A program made the translations under genes and the position numbers. Below, in pieces: positions 24,362 to 33,509 of a stretch of 64,000 bases of DNA (its first letter is position 1; every line of letters starts with the position of its first letter). Under the pieces are notes generated by a model that did no database searches, was not told where the DNA came from, and saw only the letters and a program-made list of their open reading frames with translations. Source of the stretch: Paraplanobispora takensis (GTDB taxonomy: Bacteria; Actinomycetota; Actinomycetes; Streptosporangiales; Streptosporangiaceae); contig NZ_BOOK01000046.1 of assembly GCF_016863195.1 (NCBI RefSeq), positions 41,909 to 105,908 of the forward strand. Reading direction: 5' to 3'.

Positions 24362-26289
24362 CGGGACTCCTTTGCGGCCATCATGGCCATCAGCGTCATC
24401 TGGTCCAACGCGGGCGTGGCGGCGGGGTCGAGTTCGCGATAGCGGCGGTGGAGGTTGACCACGATCCGCTCGGCGTCCAGCCAGGCGGCGTACTCCCCCA
24501 GGTCCACCGTCTCGATCGCCTCGGCGAAGGACAGCCCGCGGGCGTGGGCGGCGTCCGCCTGCTCGACCACGTGGGTGAGATAGCCGCGCACCGCGCGGAT
24601 CCCGTCGGGGTCGGTGACCGGGCCGTGGCCGGGGACGATCGTCTCGGCCCCGGTGGCGATCATCCGGTCGCAGGCGGTGATCCAGTTGGCGATCGGGCCG
24701 CTCCACACGATCGGGGTGCAGCCGACGAACAGCAGGTCGCCCGCGAAGAGCACGCCGGCGTCCGGCACGTGCACGACCGAGTCGGCATCGGTGTGGGCGG
24801 GGCCCAGGTTCACCACGCGCACCTCGCGGCCGCCGACCTCCAGGATCAGCTCCCGGTCATAGGTCAGATCGGGCAGCCGCAGGCGGATGCCGCTGAAGTC
24901 GAAGGCGCCGAAGCGCTCACGGAAGTACGGCGTCGCCGGGCCGATGTCCAGCACCTGGGCGGCGGTCAGCATCTCCGCAGGCATCTCGTGCCGCATCTCG
25001 GTGCGGGTGGCCTCCGCGGCGATGATCTGGACGTGCCCGTCCAGCAGCTGGTTGCCGTGGGTGTGGTCGCCGTCGGAGTGGGTGACGACGGCGCGGGTGA
25101 GCGGGTGCCGATCGGTGATCGGACGCATGGCGTCGAGCATCTCGGCGGTCAGCGGCAGGTCGAACAGGGTGTCGACCAGCAGGCAGGCGCCCTCGCCCGC
25201 GATCAGGCCCGCGTTGCTCCAGCCGTACCCGCCGTCGGGCAGCAGCCAGGCCCACACGCCCGCGCCGACCTCGTGCAGGCCGCGCGTGTAGGGCAGCCTC
25301 GACGGGGCGCGGTTGACGCGCGGGCGCGGCGGCCGCAGGTCGGGGTTGTGCCGGGGCGCCAGCGGGTACGGCGCGGCGGACGCGCGGACGGTCTGGCGGG
25401 TACGGCCCAGCCCTTCGACCGTCAGCTCCACGACGTCGCCGTCCCGCAGCCAGCCGGGGAAGGCGGCCGGGTCGGCGAGGGACAGGTGCTCGATGAGACA
25501 GCAGCCGGGCACCGTACCCGAGCCGAACACCTCACCGGGCACCAGCTCCACGCCGCGCGAGGCGTAGGAGACGACCTCGCCGAAGCTCCAGTCCATGGCG
25601 TCGGTACGGCCCGAGCCGATGGTCCGGCCGTTGACGGCGGCCTCGACCCGCAGGGCCGGCTTGCCGTCGCGGCGGTAGGGCTCCAGCTCGTCCGGGGTGA
25701 CCAGGTAGGGGCCGAGCGTGGTCGCGCCGTCCTTGCCCTTGGCCTGGCCGATCGCCAGCGGCGCCTCGCGCATCTGCAGGTCCCGCGCCGACCAGTCGTT
25801 GTAGATGGTGTAGCCGATGATGTGCTCCTCGGCCTGCTCCGGGGTGAGGTCCCGGCCGCCGGGCCCGATGACCGCGGCGATCTCCAGCTCGAAGTCGAAC
25901 CAGGCGCTGCCGGGCGAGATCGTCACCTCGTCGTACGGGCCGACGATCGTGGAGGGGCAGGCGAAGTAGAAGGCCGGGACCTCGTACCAGGCGTCCTTGA
26001 GCGTGCGTGACCGACCGGAGGCCTGCAGGCAGTTGCGCATGTGGTCCAGGAAGCACAGGCAGTCACGGACCGAGGGCGGGCGCGGGATCGGCGCGCGCAG
26101 CCTGGCCTCGGCCAGCGGCACCGTCTGCGCCGCCGAGGCCAGGGCCCTCTCGCCGGTCGCCCGCAGTTCCGCGGCGCCCCGGCCGATGAGCTCGACCAGA
26201 TCGACGCCGGGCTCGACGGGATGGATCCGGTCCCCTTCGACCACGCCGACGCGGTCTCCGGTGTCTTCGGCATAGGTCACCCAACGCAT
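24358..26289 (-). CDS. Fumarylacetoacetate hydrolase-metallo-beta-lactamase fusion enzyme
   Basis: A 643-residue two-domain protein. Residues 1-310 are a FAH-family hydrolase: the metal-binding acidic cluster is in FDFELEIAAVIG, followed by GYTIYNDWSARDLQ and the GTVPGCCLIEH late motif. After a proline-rich linker (near residue 325), residues 340-640 form an MBL-fold domain with THSDGDHTHGNQLL, LGPAHTDADSVVHV and VPGHGPVTDPDG. Each domain normally occurs alone, both acting on carbon-carbon or ester bonds in aromatic catabolism, so the fusion may channel a ring-opened product. ATG 26289 with GAGGAGG upstream; an upstream ATG at 26322 lacks such a site. Divergent TetR gene. Confidence 0.85.
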   Translation of the reverse strand: MRWVTYAEDTGDRVGVVEGDRIHPVEPGVDLVELIGRGAAELRATGERALASAAQTVPLAEARLRAPIPRPPSVRDCLCFLDHMRNCLQASGRSRTLKDAWYEVPAFYFACPSTIVGPYDEVTISPGSAWFDFELEIAAVIGPGGRDLTPEQAEEHIIGYTIYNDWSARDLQMREAPLAIGQAKGKDGATTLGPYLVTPDELEPYRRDGKPALRVEAAVNGRTIGSGRTDAMDWSFGEVVSYASRGVELVPGEVFGSGTVPGCCLIEHLSLADPAAFPGWLRDGDVVELTVEGLGRTRQTVRASAAPYPLAPRHNPDLRPPRPRVNRAPSRLPYTRGLHEVGAGVWAWLLPDGGYGWSNAGLIAGEGACLLVDTLFDLPLTAEMLDAMRPITDRHPLTRAVVTHSDGDHTHGNQLLDGHVQIIAAEATRTEMRHEMPAEMLTAAQVLDIGPATPYFRERFGAFDFSGIRLRLPDLTYDRELILEVGGREVRVVNLGPAHTDADSVVHVPDAGVLFAGDLLFVGCTPIVWSGPIANWITACDRMIATGAETIVPGHGPVTDPDGIRAVRGYLTHVVEQADAAHARGLSFAEAIETVDLGEYAAWLDAERIVVNLHRRYRELDPAATPALDQMTLMAMMAAKESR

Positions 26290-26379
26290 GGAGAACCTCC
26301 TCGTTTCTATGTTGACTGACACAGGCTATATCGATCAACACTTGCTCTGTCATTCGGCATACCTGGTTAGATTGACCGC

Positions 26380-26946
26380 ATGGCCACGCGACGCATCGAG
26401 AGGACTCAGGAGAGCCGCCGGCTGCTGGTGGCGGCCGCCGCCGAGCTCTTCGCCGAGAAGGGGTACCGGCAGACGAGCTTCATCGACATCGCCGAGCGGG
26501 CCGGCATCAGCCGCGGCTCCATCCCCTGGCACTTCGGCAACAAGCTGGGCCTGCTCCAAGCCGTGCTCGACGACCGGCTCCACGCCGTGCTGACCGGTTT
26601 CGCCCCGCCCGACGGGGAACGCCCCGGCGATCCGCTCGACCAGGCCATGGACTTCATCCGCCTGCCCGGCACACGCCTGTTCATCACCCTGCTCGCCGAG
26701 GCCGTGGAGGCGGACTCGCCGATCCGCGAGCACTACGCGCGCCTGCACGCGGCGCTCCGGCAGGAGGTGCTGGCCCGGATCCCGGCAGGGGCGCTGCCCC
26801 CGGGAACCACCCCGGAGGCGTTCACGGTCCTGCTGGTGGGGGCCGTCATCGGCGTTCACGCCCAGTGGCGGGTCGCCCCCGAGGCGGTGGACCTCGACGC
26901 CGTCCACACCGCGATCCGCGCCCTGCTGCCGGCCGGGCCGGGGTGA
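26380..26946 (+). CDS. TetR-family transcriptional regulator
   Basis: A 188-residue regulator with the TetR helix-turn-helix (LLVAAAAELFAEKGYRQTSF, then IDIAERAGISRGSIPWHFGN). The C-terminal domain is short and helical. It lies 90 bases from the divergent FAH-MBL fusion, whose operon it probably represses; that gap contains an inverted TGTTGA...TCAACA repeat with a 19-base spacer. A second candidate site overlaps the promoter of the next gene. Confidence 0.88.
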   Translation: MATRRIERTQESRRLLVAAAAELFAEKGYRQTSFIDIAERAGISRGSIPWHFGNKLGLLQAVLDDRLHAVLTGFAPPDGERPGDPLDQAMDFIRLPGTRLFITLLAEAVEADSPIREHYARLHAALRQEVLARIPAGALPPGTTPEAFTVLLVGAVIGVHAQWRVAPEAVDLDAVHTAIRALLPAGPG

Positions 26947-26961
26947 CGGGGATCGCCGTTG

Positions 26962-26997
26962 TTGATCTAACGGATGCGAGGCGATATAACCGTTAGA
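26962..26997 (+). promoter_or_regulatory. Promoter overlapped by inverted repeat
   Basis: TTGATC (26962-26967), a 17-base spacer and TATAAC (26985-26990) form one of the best consensus promoters in the window. An inverted repeat TCTAACGG (26966-26973) / CCGTTAGA (26990-26997) with a 16-base spacer straddles it, the layout of a repressor operator. The TetR gene just upstream is the first candidate for the binding protein. Confidence 0.6.
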
Positions 26998-27050
26998 AAA
27001 TGATGGCCGGTCGCGTGCCGGCCGTACCGGGACCAGAGGAGCACACCGGC

Positions 27051-27491
27051 ATGTCCACCGTCCGTCCCCCGCTTCCGCCCTTCACCGCCGAGACCGCCGC
27101 GCAGAAGGTCCAGGCCGCCGAGGACGCCTGGAACACCCGGGACCCCGAGCGGGTCGCGTCGGCCTACACGCCCGACTCGATCTGGCGCAACCGTGAGGAG
27201 TTCCTGTCCGGCCGCGAGGAGATCCGCGCGTTCCTGACCCGCAAGTGGGCCAAGGAGCATGACTACGCGCTGCGCAAGCAGCTGTGGGCCTTCACCGACG
27301 ACCGCATCGCGGTCCGCTTCCAGTACGAGTGGCACGACGAGAGCGGCCAGTGGTGGCGCAGCCACGGCAACGAGCTGTGGGAGTTCGCCGCCGACGGCCT
27401 GATGCGCCGTCGCGAGGCCGGCATCAACGACCTCCCCATCGGCGAGGCCGAGCGCTCTGTCTTCGGGCCCCGCGGCGACGGCGAGCGCTGA
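27051..27491 (+). CDS. DUF1348/NTF2-like protein
   Basis: A 146-residue NTF2-like fold protein. Signature parts are [58 protein letters not shown] and [13 protein letters not shown] 27051 follows AGAGGAG; the frame extends to 27000 but lacks a better site. The family is small and catalytically undefined. It has its own strong promoter and ends at a strong terminator. Confidence 0.87.
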   Translation: MSTVRPPLPPFTAETAAQKVQAAEDAWNTRDPERVASAYTPDSIWRNREEFLSGREEIRAFLTRKWAKEHDYALRKQLWAFTDDRIAVRFQYEWHDESGQWWRSHGNELWEFAADGLMRRREAGINDLPIGEAERSVFGPRGDGER

Positions 27492-27499
27492 AGGCGCGT

Positions 27500-27526
27500 C
27501 CCGCCGGGGCGGCCGGCCCCGGCGGG
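27500..27526. terminator. Strong bidirectional hairpin terminator
   Basis: CCCGCCGGGGC (27500-27510) and GCCCCGGCGGG (27516-27526) form a perfect 11-base stem with a 5-base loop, between two convergent genes. Confidence 0.7.
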
Positions 27527-27551
27527 TGGGATGACCACAGGGCGGCCGGGG

Positions 27552-29123
27552 TCAGCGGACCTCGTAGATCGCGGTGGTGCCGCTGACCTCGTTGCCGACC
27601 ACCAGCAGCGGGCGACGGGTCGGGCTCTGCCCGGCGGGGATGAACAGCACGCCCTCGGGGCCGACGTCCCCGGCGGTCCCGTCCTCGACCGAACCGGTGA
27701 AGTCGCGGGTGTTGACGTAGCCGGCCAGGCGCGGCGCGCGCGGATCGCTCACGTCGTAGGCGACGATCCCGCCGACGCGCTCCAGCCCCGCGAAGGCGTA
27801 GGTACGGCCGCGCACCTCGCCGACGGTGACGCCCTCGGGCTCGGGGCCCTTGTTGTCGCTGCGGCTGTCGGCGGAGCCGTTCTCCTCGTTGTCGGCGTTG
27901 AACTGCTCGGGCAGCCGCTGGGCGATCAGCTGCTCCAGCCCGTCGCCCGAGTCCCACACCAGCTCACCGGAGGCCGTACGGATCGAGATCGAGCGGGCGC
28001 CGAAAGCGTGCAGCTCGGTGTAGGCGCCGCTCGCGTCCCTGGGCGAGTCCGCGGCGACGTTCAGGCGGCCGAGCTCGGCGTCGTTCTTCAGCGCGGCGGC
28101 GTCGGGGAAGGCCGTGGCCGACAGATTCAGCGACTTCACCCGGACCTCGTCGGCGTGGCAGTCCCACTCCCGGCCGTCCCCCTCGTTGGCGGTGACGAGG
28201 TAGGTCCGTCCCCGGTCGCGGAAGTGCGCCACGGCGTCGGGCTGGTACATGCCCTTGACCGGCCGGGGCCGGATGTCCGTCCTGCCGTCCTTGTCGGAGG
28301 CGTCCATGCCGCTCTTCGACCAGTCCTTGAAGCCGAGCGGGACGATGTCGCGCACCTTGGCCCGGTCCAGGTCCACGATCGCGAGCGCGTTGTTCTCCTG
28401 GAGGGTGACGTAGGCGGTGTCCCCGTCCACCGTGATGTACTCCGGCTCCAGGTCCCGGGCGGCCGTCGCGCCGGGCCCGGAGATCCGCACGCCCTCGGCG
28501 CGCAGCCGGTCGGCGTCGAAGGCGGTGAAGCCCGCGGTCCGCACCGTCCAGCGGCGCACGTCGATGACGCTGACCGAGCCCTCGGGGTCGGCCGTCCTCC
28601 CCTCGCAGTAGGACTCCGCCTCGCCCTCGTTGGCGACGACCACCCGGCGGCCGTCCGGAGTGAAGGTCACCATGTCGGGCAGCGCTCCGACGGCCACCTC
28701 CTTGAGCTTCTTGCCGGTCCTGGCGCTGAAGAAGGCCACGGTGCCCGGCTCGGTCTTGACGGCGGCCTGCTGGGCCACGGCGACCAGACCGTCGCGGACC
28801 GCGACGCCGTTGGCTCCCGGGGTGACCAGGGTGGCGGCCTTCCGGGGGGCGCGGGGGTCACGGATGTCGAGCACGTCGACGGTGCCCGCCTGCGCGTTCA
28901 CGACGAAGACCCGCCGGGTGCGCGCGTCGTAGGCGGTGATCTCCGAGGCGCCGGAGGCGACGATCCCGGTGGCGTGGCGGCCGAGGAAGGTCAGCTCGAT
29001 GTCCCGGTTGCCGGATTCGGCCGTGGCGGTGCCGGTGACGGCGGCGGGCAGGAGGATCAGCCCGCCGACCGCGGCCGCGGCCGCTCGGGCGAGGGTCGTG
29101 TTACGCATGAGGCGCATCATCAC
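27552..29123 (-). CDS. Secreted choice-of-anchor I beta-propeller protein
   Basis: A 523-residue exported protein. It has a signal peptide (Arg at the N-terminus, AAAAAVGGLILLPAAVTG, cleavage near TATAES). The mature part contains propeller-like repeats: YDARTRRVFVVNAQAGTVDV, PDMVTFTPDGRRVVVANEGE, DLEPEYITVDGDTAYVTLQE and PEGVTVGEVRGRTYAFAGLE, as in choice-of-anchor I proteins related to PhoX-type esterases. No C-terminal sorting signal is seen, so it is probably released. Phosphatase activity is possible but not shown. Start may be 29123, 29117 or another of several Mets. Confidence 0.85.
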   Translation of the reverse strand: MMMRLMRNTTLARAAAAAVGGLILLPAAVTGTATAESGNRDIELTFLGRHATGIVASGASEITAYDARTRRVFVVNAQAGTVDVLDIRDPRAPRKAATLVTPGANGVAVRDGLVAVAQQAAVKTEPGTVAFFSARTGKKLKEVAVGALPDMVTFTPDGRRVVVANEGEAESYCEGRTADPEGSVSVIDVRRWTVRTAGFTAFDADRLRAEGVRISGPGATAARDLEPEYITVDGDTAYVTLQENNALAIVDLDRAKVRDIVPLGFKDWSKSGMDASDKDGRTDIRPRPVKGMYQPDAVAHFRDRGRTYLVTANEGDGREWDCHADEVRVKSLNLSATAFPDAAALKNDAELGRLNVAADSPRDASGAYTELHAFGARSISIRTASGELVWDSGDGLEQLIAQRLPEQFNADNEENGSADSRSDNKGPEPEGVTVGEVRGRTYAFAGLERVGGIVAYDVSDPRAPRLAGYVNTRDFTGSVEDGTAGDVGPEGVLFIPAGQSPTRRPLLVVGNEVSGTTAIYEVR

Positions 29124-29246
29124 GCAATTCCATGACCGGTCACCTACCCGGAGATGACCGGAGGATGAAGGCGGACGGAAGCAGGGCGCGCGCTGTCCGC
29201 GGCCGGAAGACAGGCACCCGGCGCTCGAACCGCCGGATCATCCCCG

Positions 29247-29723
29247 TCAGCGGTCGAGCCGGATCGCCAGCTGAGTCCGCCAGCGAGTCCTCATCCGCTC
29301 CGTCCGCGGGTCCGTGCGGTAAAGCTCGTAGCGGCAGCCGAACCGGTCGCCGGCAGGGTCCTGCACGCAGTCCATCGCCAGGTCGTTGCCGCGGATCCAT
29401 TCCAGGAGGGTCCGGTTGGCCCGCCGCCCGTGCCCGGCATAGGTCATCGTGGCGTAATCCCCAGCCGGCAGGACCCCGGGCAGGACCCGCCCGTCCGGCT
29501 CCACGGCGGCGTCGGTGACGACCCCGACCTCGACGTGCATCTCCCCGGCCATGTCGACGACGTACAGCCTGAAGAACGTATCCCCCCGGTCGAACCGGGC
29601 ATGAAGGTCCTGCATGAGCTGATCCCGGACCGAGAACATGCCCTTGAACGGAGTGACCGCCCGGATGCCCGCATAGTGCCGTTCGGGCAGGGCGACGACC
29701 TCCGGGGCCTCAACGATCTCCAT
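29247..29723 (-). CDS. GyrI-like small-molecule-binding protein
   Basis: A 158-residue single-domain protein of the GyrI/SOUL-like effector-binding superfamily: HYAGIRAVTPFKGMFSVRDQ, GEMHVEVGVVTDAAVE, VLPGVLPAGDYATMTYAGH. No DNA-binding domain is attached. These stand-alone domains bind or hydrolyse hydrophobic or cyclopropanoid small molecules. ATG 29723 was chosen since the domain starts there; an upstream start at 29768 adds only a basic tail. Confidence 0.8.
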   Translation of the reverse strand: MEIVEAPEVVALPERHYAGIRAVTPFKGMFSVRDQLMQDLHARFDRGDTFFRLYVVDMAGEMHVEVGVVTDAAVEPDGRVLPGVLPAGDYATMTYAGHGRRANRTLLEWIRGNDLAMDCVQDPAGDRFGCRYELYRTDPRTERMRTRWRTQLAIRLDR

Positions 29724-29804
29724 CGCTGCATTTTGCCCTACCCGGCGGAGCCGATGTGGCCGCCCCATAGGATGAAACGGGTTCAGAGTCCCCGGTCCGC
29801 CGGG

Positions 29805-30158
29805 CTACCAGACGCCGGTCGAGCAGCCCTTCTCGCCGCTCTCGGTGTGGGTTATGCAGACCCGGGATCCCGCGTTCTCACCATTCCAGTGCCACGCGGT
29901 CTCCCTTCTCGTTCCGCTGACGACGTAGTAGTCGGACGCCTTCGTCCAGTTGTACTGGACGCTGCCGTCGCTGTTGTATCGCTTGCGCTCCAGCCAGCCG
30001 CTGCACCCCTGACCGCAAGCGGCCTCGAAGTAACCCTTGACGTCCGTATTCGTATTGAAGGGGTCTCTGTTCGACGTCCAGGCGTGACATACCCGGGAGC
30101 CGCCCTTGAGTTCGACGTATATCGGATACAGCGGCCGCGATATGGGCCCACCATGGAC
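29805..30158 (-). pseudogene. Secreted Cys-rich protein lacking start and signal peptide
   Basis: An open frame of 117 codons ends at 29805 and contains no ATG, GTG or TTG before an in-frame stop at 30159. Its sequence is clearly protein-like: ELKGGSRVCHAWTSNRDPFN, GYFEAACGQGCSGWLERKRY, NWTKASDYYVVSGTRRETAW, RVCITHTESGEKGCSTGVW, with six cysteines in the whole frame and aromatic residues of a small extracellular fold. It therefore looks like the mature part of a secreted protein whose signal-peptide exon end has been lost by a 5' truncation. Confidence 0.55.
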
Positions 30159-30253
30159 TCACCGTGATGGACGATGGCCGACGGCGCGCATGACACATGG
30201 CCGAGGCCGGCCGGCGACACTTGAAGCCGGTACAGATAGGACGAAACACCCAC

Positions 30254-31699
30254 TCAGGGGGCGAACCCGGAGACGTCGAAACCGGTCAGCGGAGCGTTGG
30301 AGTCCCATACCAGCCAGTGATTCGGGTCCGGCTCGCGCTCGTAGTACGTCCAGCAGTCGATCAGCACCTCGGCGCGTCCGTCCCGGTCGTAATCGCCGGC
30401 CCGTATCGGCGTCGCCGCGTAGTCGTCCCCGAAGCAGCCGAACCAGTCGGTCTTGCGCCGCTCGGACAGACCTCCCGCGAGCAACTCGATCCGGCGGCCG
30501 ACGCGGAAGACCAGATCGTCGCGGCCGTCGCCGTCGACGTCTGCGACGGTCAGCTTGTCGCGCAGGCCGGGTATCCGGATCACCTCCGGCGCCCGCGGCG
30601 CGCGTCCGTAGTAGACCGTGATCGCCTGGGTGACACCGACGGTCTCGGCGCCGGGCTCGTCGTTGCGGCTGCCGTCGTCGCCGACCGCGACATCCCTGCG
30701 GCCGTCCCCGTCGAAGTCGCCGGTGGCGATCGCGTTGCCCGGTCCGAGCCGATGGACCCGCAGGGAGGGGACCTCCGGCATGACGACCCCCTCGCTCTGC
30801 TCGCCGTCGCTGCTGTCGTGCAGGATGAGCCCGCTGCGCCGTCCCGGTCCGATCCGGTCGGCGACCACCCAGGTCGCGTCCCACCAGGGCACGTCCGGTC
30901 TATCGGGCTCAAGGACGAACGTACGGCTCGGCCTGCCGTCCCGGCCGAACGGCCCGTAAAGCACGGTGTAACCGCCACGCTCATCCGGCGGCCCGCCCGA
31001 TGCGGGCAGGGCCATGGCCAGATCGGCCTCTCCGTCCCCGTCGAAGTCCCCTACGGCCGGCCATTGCGAGGGTCCGATCCCGAGGCGGGGCACCGGTACC
31101 ACCGGCGACAGACCGCTCGTCACCGGCCCGGCCGGACCGCCCCACACGATGTGCAGTGCGGGGTCGGGGCCGCTGGGCAGTCCGAGCCGGATCGGGATGT
31201 CGGCATACCCGTCGCCGTCGAGATCGGCGCTCTCCGGCCGCCGGGCGCGCCATTCGGAACCGAGCGACCAGAGCGTATGATCCCCCGGCCGCACGACGGA
31301 GCGCCGCTGCGGGTCCAGGCCGCCGCCGGAGCCGTACAGGACGACGAGGGATCTCGACTTCGGCTGTCCGGGGACGCCCCCCTCGGTCCGCTTGGCGGTG
31401 ATCACCGCGTCCGGGTAGCCGTCCCCGTTGACGTCGTCACTCAGCGTGCTCCCCCGCCCCCGCGGCACCCCCTTCGCCGTCACCGACACCGCCGGCTCGG
31501 CGGCCGGGGAGGTGCTCGACGGCCGGACGACCGCGGCCGGGCCCGGCGAATCCTGTCCCGGCGACGACGGGCCGGGACCGCTCGGCCGCCCCGCCTGAGG
31601 GGAGGGTGCGCGCTCCCCGCCCGTGCCGCAGGCGGTCAGAGCGAGCAGACCGGCCAGCATGATCCCGGCATACCGGACGGGTAGACGGGGAGATATCAT
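30254..31699 (-). CDS. FG-GAP/VCBS-repeat lipoprotein
   Basis: A 481-residue lipoprotein. The lipobox LLALTAC follows a hydrophobic stretch near residues 12-24; residues 25-75 are a Pro/Ser/Gly-rich stalk. Calcium-binding FG-GAP-like loops recur: DVNGDGYPDAVI, DLDGDGYADIPI, DFDGDGEADLAM, DFDGDGRRDVAV, DVDGDGRDDLVF, DYDRDGRAEVLI, about seven blades of an integrin-alpha-like propeller. Probably a surface adhesion or binding protein. Start ATG at 31699. Confidence 0.85.
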   Translation of the reverse strand: MISPRLPVRYAGIMLAGLLALTACGTGGERAPSPQAGRPSGPGPSSPGQDSPGPAAVVRPSSTSPAAEPAVSVTAKGVPRGRGSTLSDDVNGDGYPDAVITAKRTEGGVPGQPKSRSLVVLYGSGGGLDPQRRSVVRPGDHTLWSLGSEWRARRPESADLDGDGYADIPIRLGLPSGPDPALHIVWGGPAGPVTSGLSPVVPVPRLGIGPSQWPAVGDFDGDGEADLAMALPASGGPPDERGGYTVLYGPFGRDGRPSRTFVLEPDRPDVPWWDATWVVADRIGPGRRSGLILHDSSDGEQSEGVVMPEVPSLRVHRLGPGNAIATGDFDGDGRRDVAVGDDGSRNDEPGAETVGVTQAITVYYGRAPRAPEVIRIPGLRDKLTVADVDGDGRDDLVFRVGRRIELLAGGLSERRKTDWFGCFGDDYAATPIRAGDYDRDGRAEVLIDCWTYYEREPDPNHWLVWDSNAPLTGFDVSGFAP

Positions 31700-31754
31700 G
31701 TTCGTCAGACGCCTGAATGCACCCCGTCGTTCCGATCTTCCTCCGACGTATCAC

Positions 31755-31995
31755 TCATCCGCGTCGACCGGCTCCGGCACCGATCCGGCCGGAGGGCGGC
31801 CATCGGCTCCCGCGCGTGGTCGCGGTCGCGTCCACGATGACCGCCAGGGCCGGACCGCACCCGATCAACTTGAGCAGCACGATGCCGGAAGTCGCCAGAG
31901 CCACCATGACCACGGCCAGCACGAGCGCGGTGGAGGTCAGCAACCGGCCGCTGCGGCCCAGGCCGTGCACGACGGCCCGGGCGGTGTCACCGCAT
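31755..31995 (-). pseudogene. MMPL-transporter C-terminal fragment
   Basis: DTARAVVHGLGRSGRLLTST, then ALVLAVVMVALATSGIVLLK and LIGCGPALAVIVDAT match the last transmembrane region of MMPL/RND lipid exporters, where the conserved text would continue into the terminal D-A-T-L-V-R segment. Here it diverges into low-complexity residues and stops. Everything upstream of this portion (about 600 residues) is gone. The frame is open back to the stop of the histidine kinase. Confidence 0.55.
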
Positions 31996-32054
31996 CGCCG
32001 CCCGCCGGACGGGCCGGGCGACGGGGACGTCCCCCCGGACAGGCCTCCGCAGGT

Positions 32055-33314
32055 CTAGCGGCGTACGGCCCGGCCGTTCGGCCGGGTGGGGTCCGGCGGC
32101 GTGTCGCCGGGTGTGCCGGGCAGGCTGATGCGTACCCGGGTGCCGCGGCCGGGCCGGCTGTCGATGTGCACCTGCCCGCTGTGCAGCTGGACGATCTTGT
32201 TGGTGATGGACAGCCCCACGCCGGTGCCGCCGATGGCCCGCTCCTCGGCCTCGCCGCCGCGGTAGAAGTCCTCCAGCACGTGCTCCAGATCCGCCGGGGC
32301 GATGCCGATCCCGGTGTCGCGCACCTCGATCGCCGGGACCGGTCCGGCGGTGACGATGACGATGACGCTCCCGCCGGGCGGGGTGAACTTGATGGCGTTG
32401 TCCAGCACCTGGGCCAGCGCGTGCTCCAGCCGGGCGGCGTCGGCCCAGGCCGTCACCGAGGCGGGGGCGCGCACGCCCACGGCGAGGTGGCAGTCGCGGG
32501 CCGCGGGCATGACCTTCTCCACCGCGCGCCGGGCCAGCTCGGCCAGGTCCACCTCGCCCGGGCGGTGGGCGAGGGTGCGGGCGTTGAGGCTGGCCATCAG
32601 CAGCAGGTCGTCGATCAGTGCCAGGATGCGATGGCTGTTGCGCTCGATCACCCGCAGGAACTTCTGCTCGGTCACCTCGTCCAGCCCGCCGTCCTTGATC
32701 AGTTGCAGGTAGCTGGCGATCGAGGTCAGCGGGGTGCGCAGTTCGTGGTTGACGGTGCGCAGGAACTGGTTCTTCAGCTCCTCCGTCTCCCGCAGCCGGA
32801 TGATGATCTCATCTGCGCGCTGGGTGTAGTAGCGGGCCTCCATCAGGCCGGCGACGGCGGCGGCCAGCATGGTCAGCGCCTGGTGCTGGGGCTCGCCCAG
32901 GCGGCGCGGCACGTGGTCCATCACGCACACCGCGCCCAGAGCGTGGTCGTGGCTGGTGACGATCGGCGCGCCGCAGTAGAAGCGAACATACGGCTCACCG
33001 GTCACCCACGGGTTGGTGACGAAGCGCTCATCGGCCAGCGCGTCGGGGATCTCCAGCACCTCGCGGCTGCAGATGACGTACGAGCACGCCGTCGCCTCCC
33101 GGCCGCCGCGGGTCGCGGTGATGCCGATGCGGCCCTTGTAGTTCTGGCCCTCGCCGTCGATGAGGGTGACCAGCGCGAGCGGTGCCTGGCAGACGGTCGC
33201 GGCCAGGTGGGCCAGGGCGGTGAAGTCGGGTTCGGGCACGGTGGTCGGGGACTGCAGGACGGTCAGCTCCGCCAGGCGCTCGGCCTCGTCGGCGGGTATC
33301 GGGATGGAAGCCAT
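32055..33314 (-). CDS. GAF-domain sensor histidine kinase
   Basis: A 419-residue soluble kinase. The N-terminal GAF domain (residues 25-165; CQAPLALVTLIDGEGQNYKG and FYCGAPIVTSHDHALGAVCV) includes a pair of cysteines near EATACSYVIC that could hold a redox or heme-linked sensor. The H box is FLRTVNHELRTPLTSIASYL; N box QVLDNAIKFTPPG; G boxes VRDTGIGIAPADLEHV and GGTGVGLSITNKIVQLHSG. No membrane segment. ATG 33314 follows GGAGGG; the longer GTG start has a poorer site. No response regulator gene adjoins, so it is an orphan kinase. Confidence 0.9.
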   Translation of the reverse strand: MASIPIPADEAERLAELTVLQSPTTVPEPDFTALAHLAATVCQAPLALVTLIDGEGQNYKGRIGITATRGGREATACSYVICSREVLEIPDALADERFVTNPWVTGEPYVRFYCGAPIVTSHDHALGAVCVMDHVPRRLGEPQHQALTMLAAAVAGLMEARYYTQRADEIIIRLRETEELKNQFLRTVNHELRTPLTSIASYLQLIKDGGLDEVTEQKFLRVIERNSHRILALIDDLLLMASLNARTLAHRPGEVDLAELARRAVEKVMPAARDCHLAVGVRAPASVTAWADAARLEHALAQVLDNAIKFTPPGGSVIVIVTAGPVPAIEVRDTGIGIAPADLEHVLEDFYRGGEAEERAIGGTGVGLSITNKIVQLHSGQVHIDSRPGRGTRVRISLPGTPGDTPPDPTRPNGRAVRR

Positions 33315-33509
33315 CAGGCCCTCCACTGGCGTTCATGATTGTATGGAACGGTCGTGGTGGGTGATGTCCCGCTACAGCCGCGCTGGCCGGACTGCGGGCC
33401 AGAGGAATCCCTACCCACCCGCGCAACGGGTGTAACCGATGTATCCGCAGGTGGAAGCGCCGGGTCCGCCTCTGCACCGGTCGTGCCCACCTCGCCCCCT
33501 GCACCGCGG

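Noticed and set aside
29852..30253. 133-codon minus ORF starting upstream of the secreted-protein remnant
   Set aside because: It is in a different frame from the clearly protein-like frame 29805-30158 and shows no domain or signal peptide.
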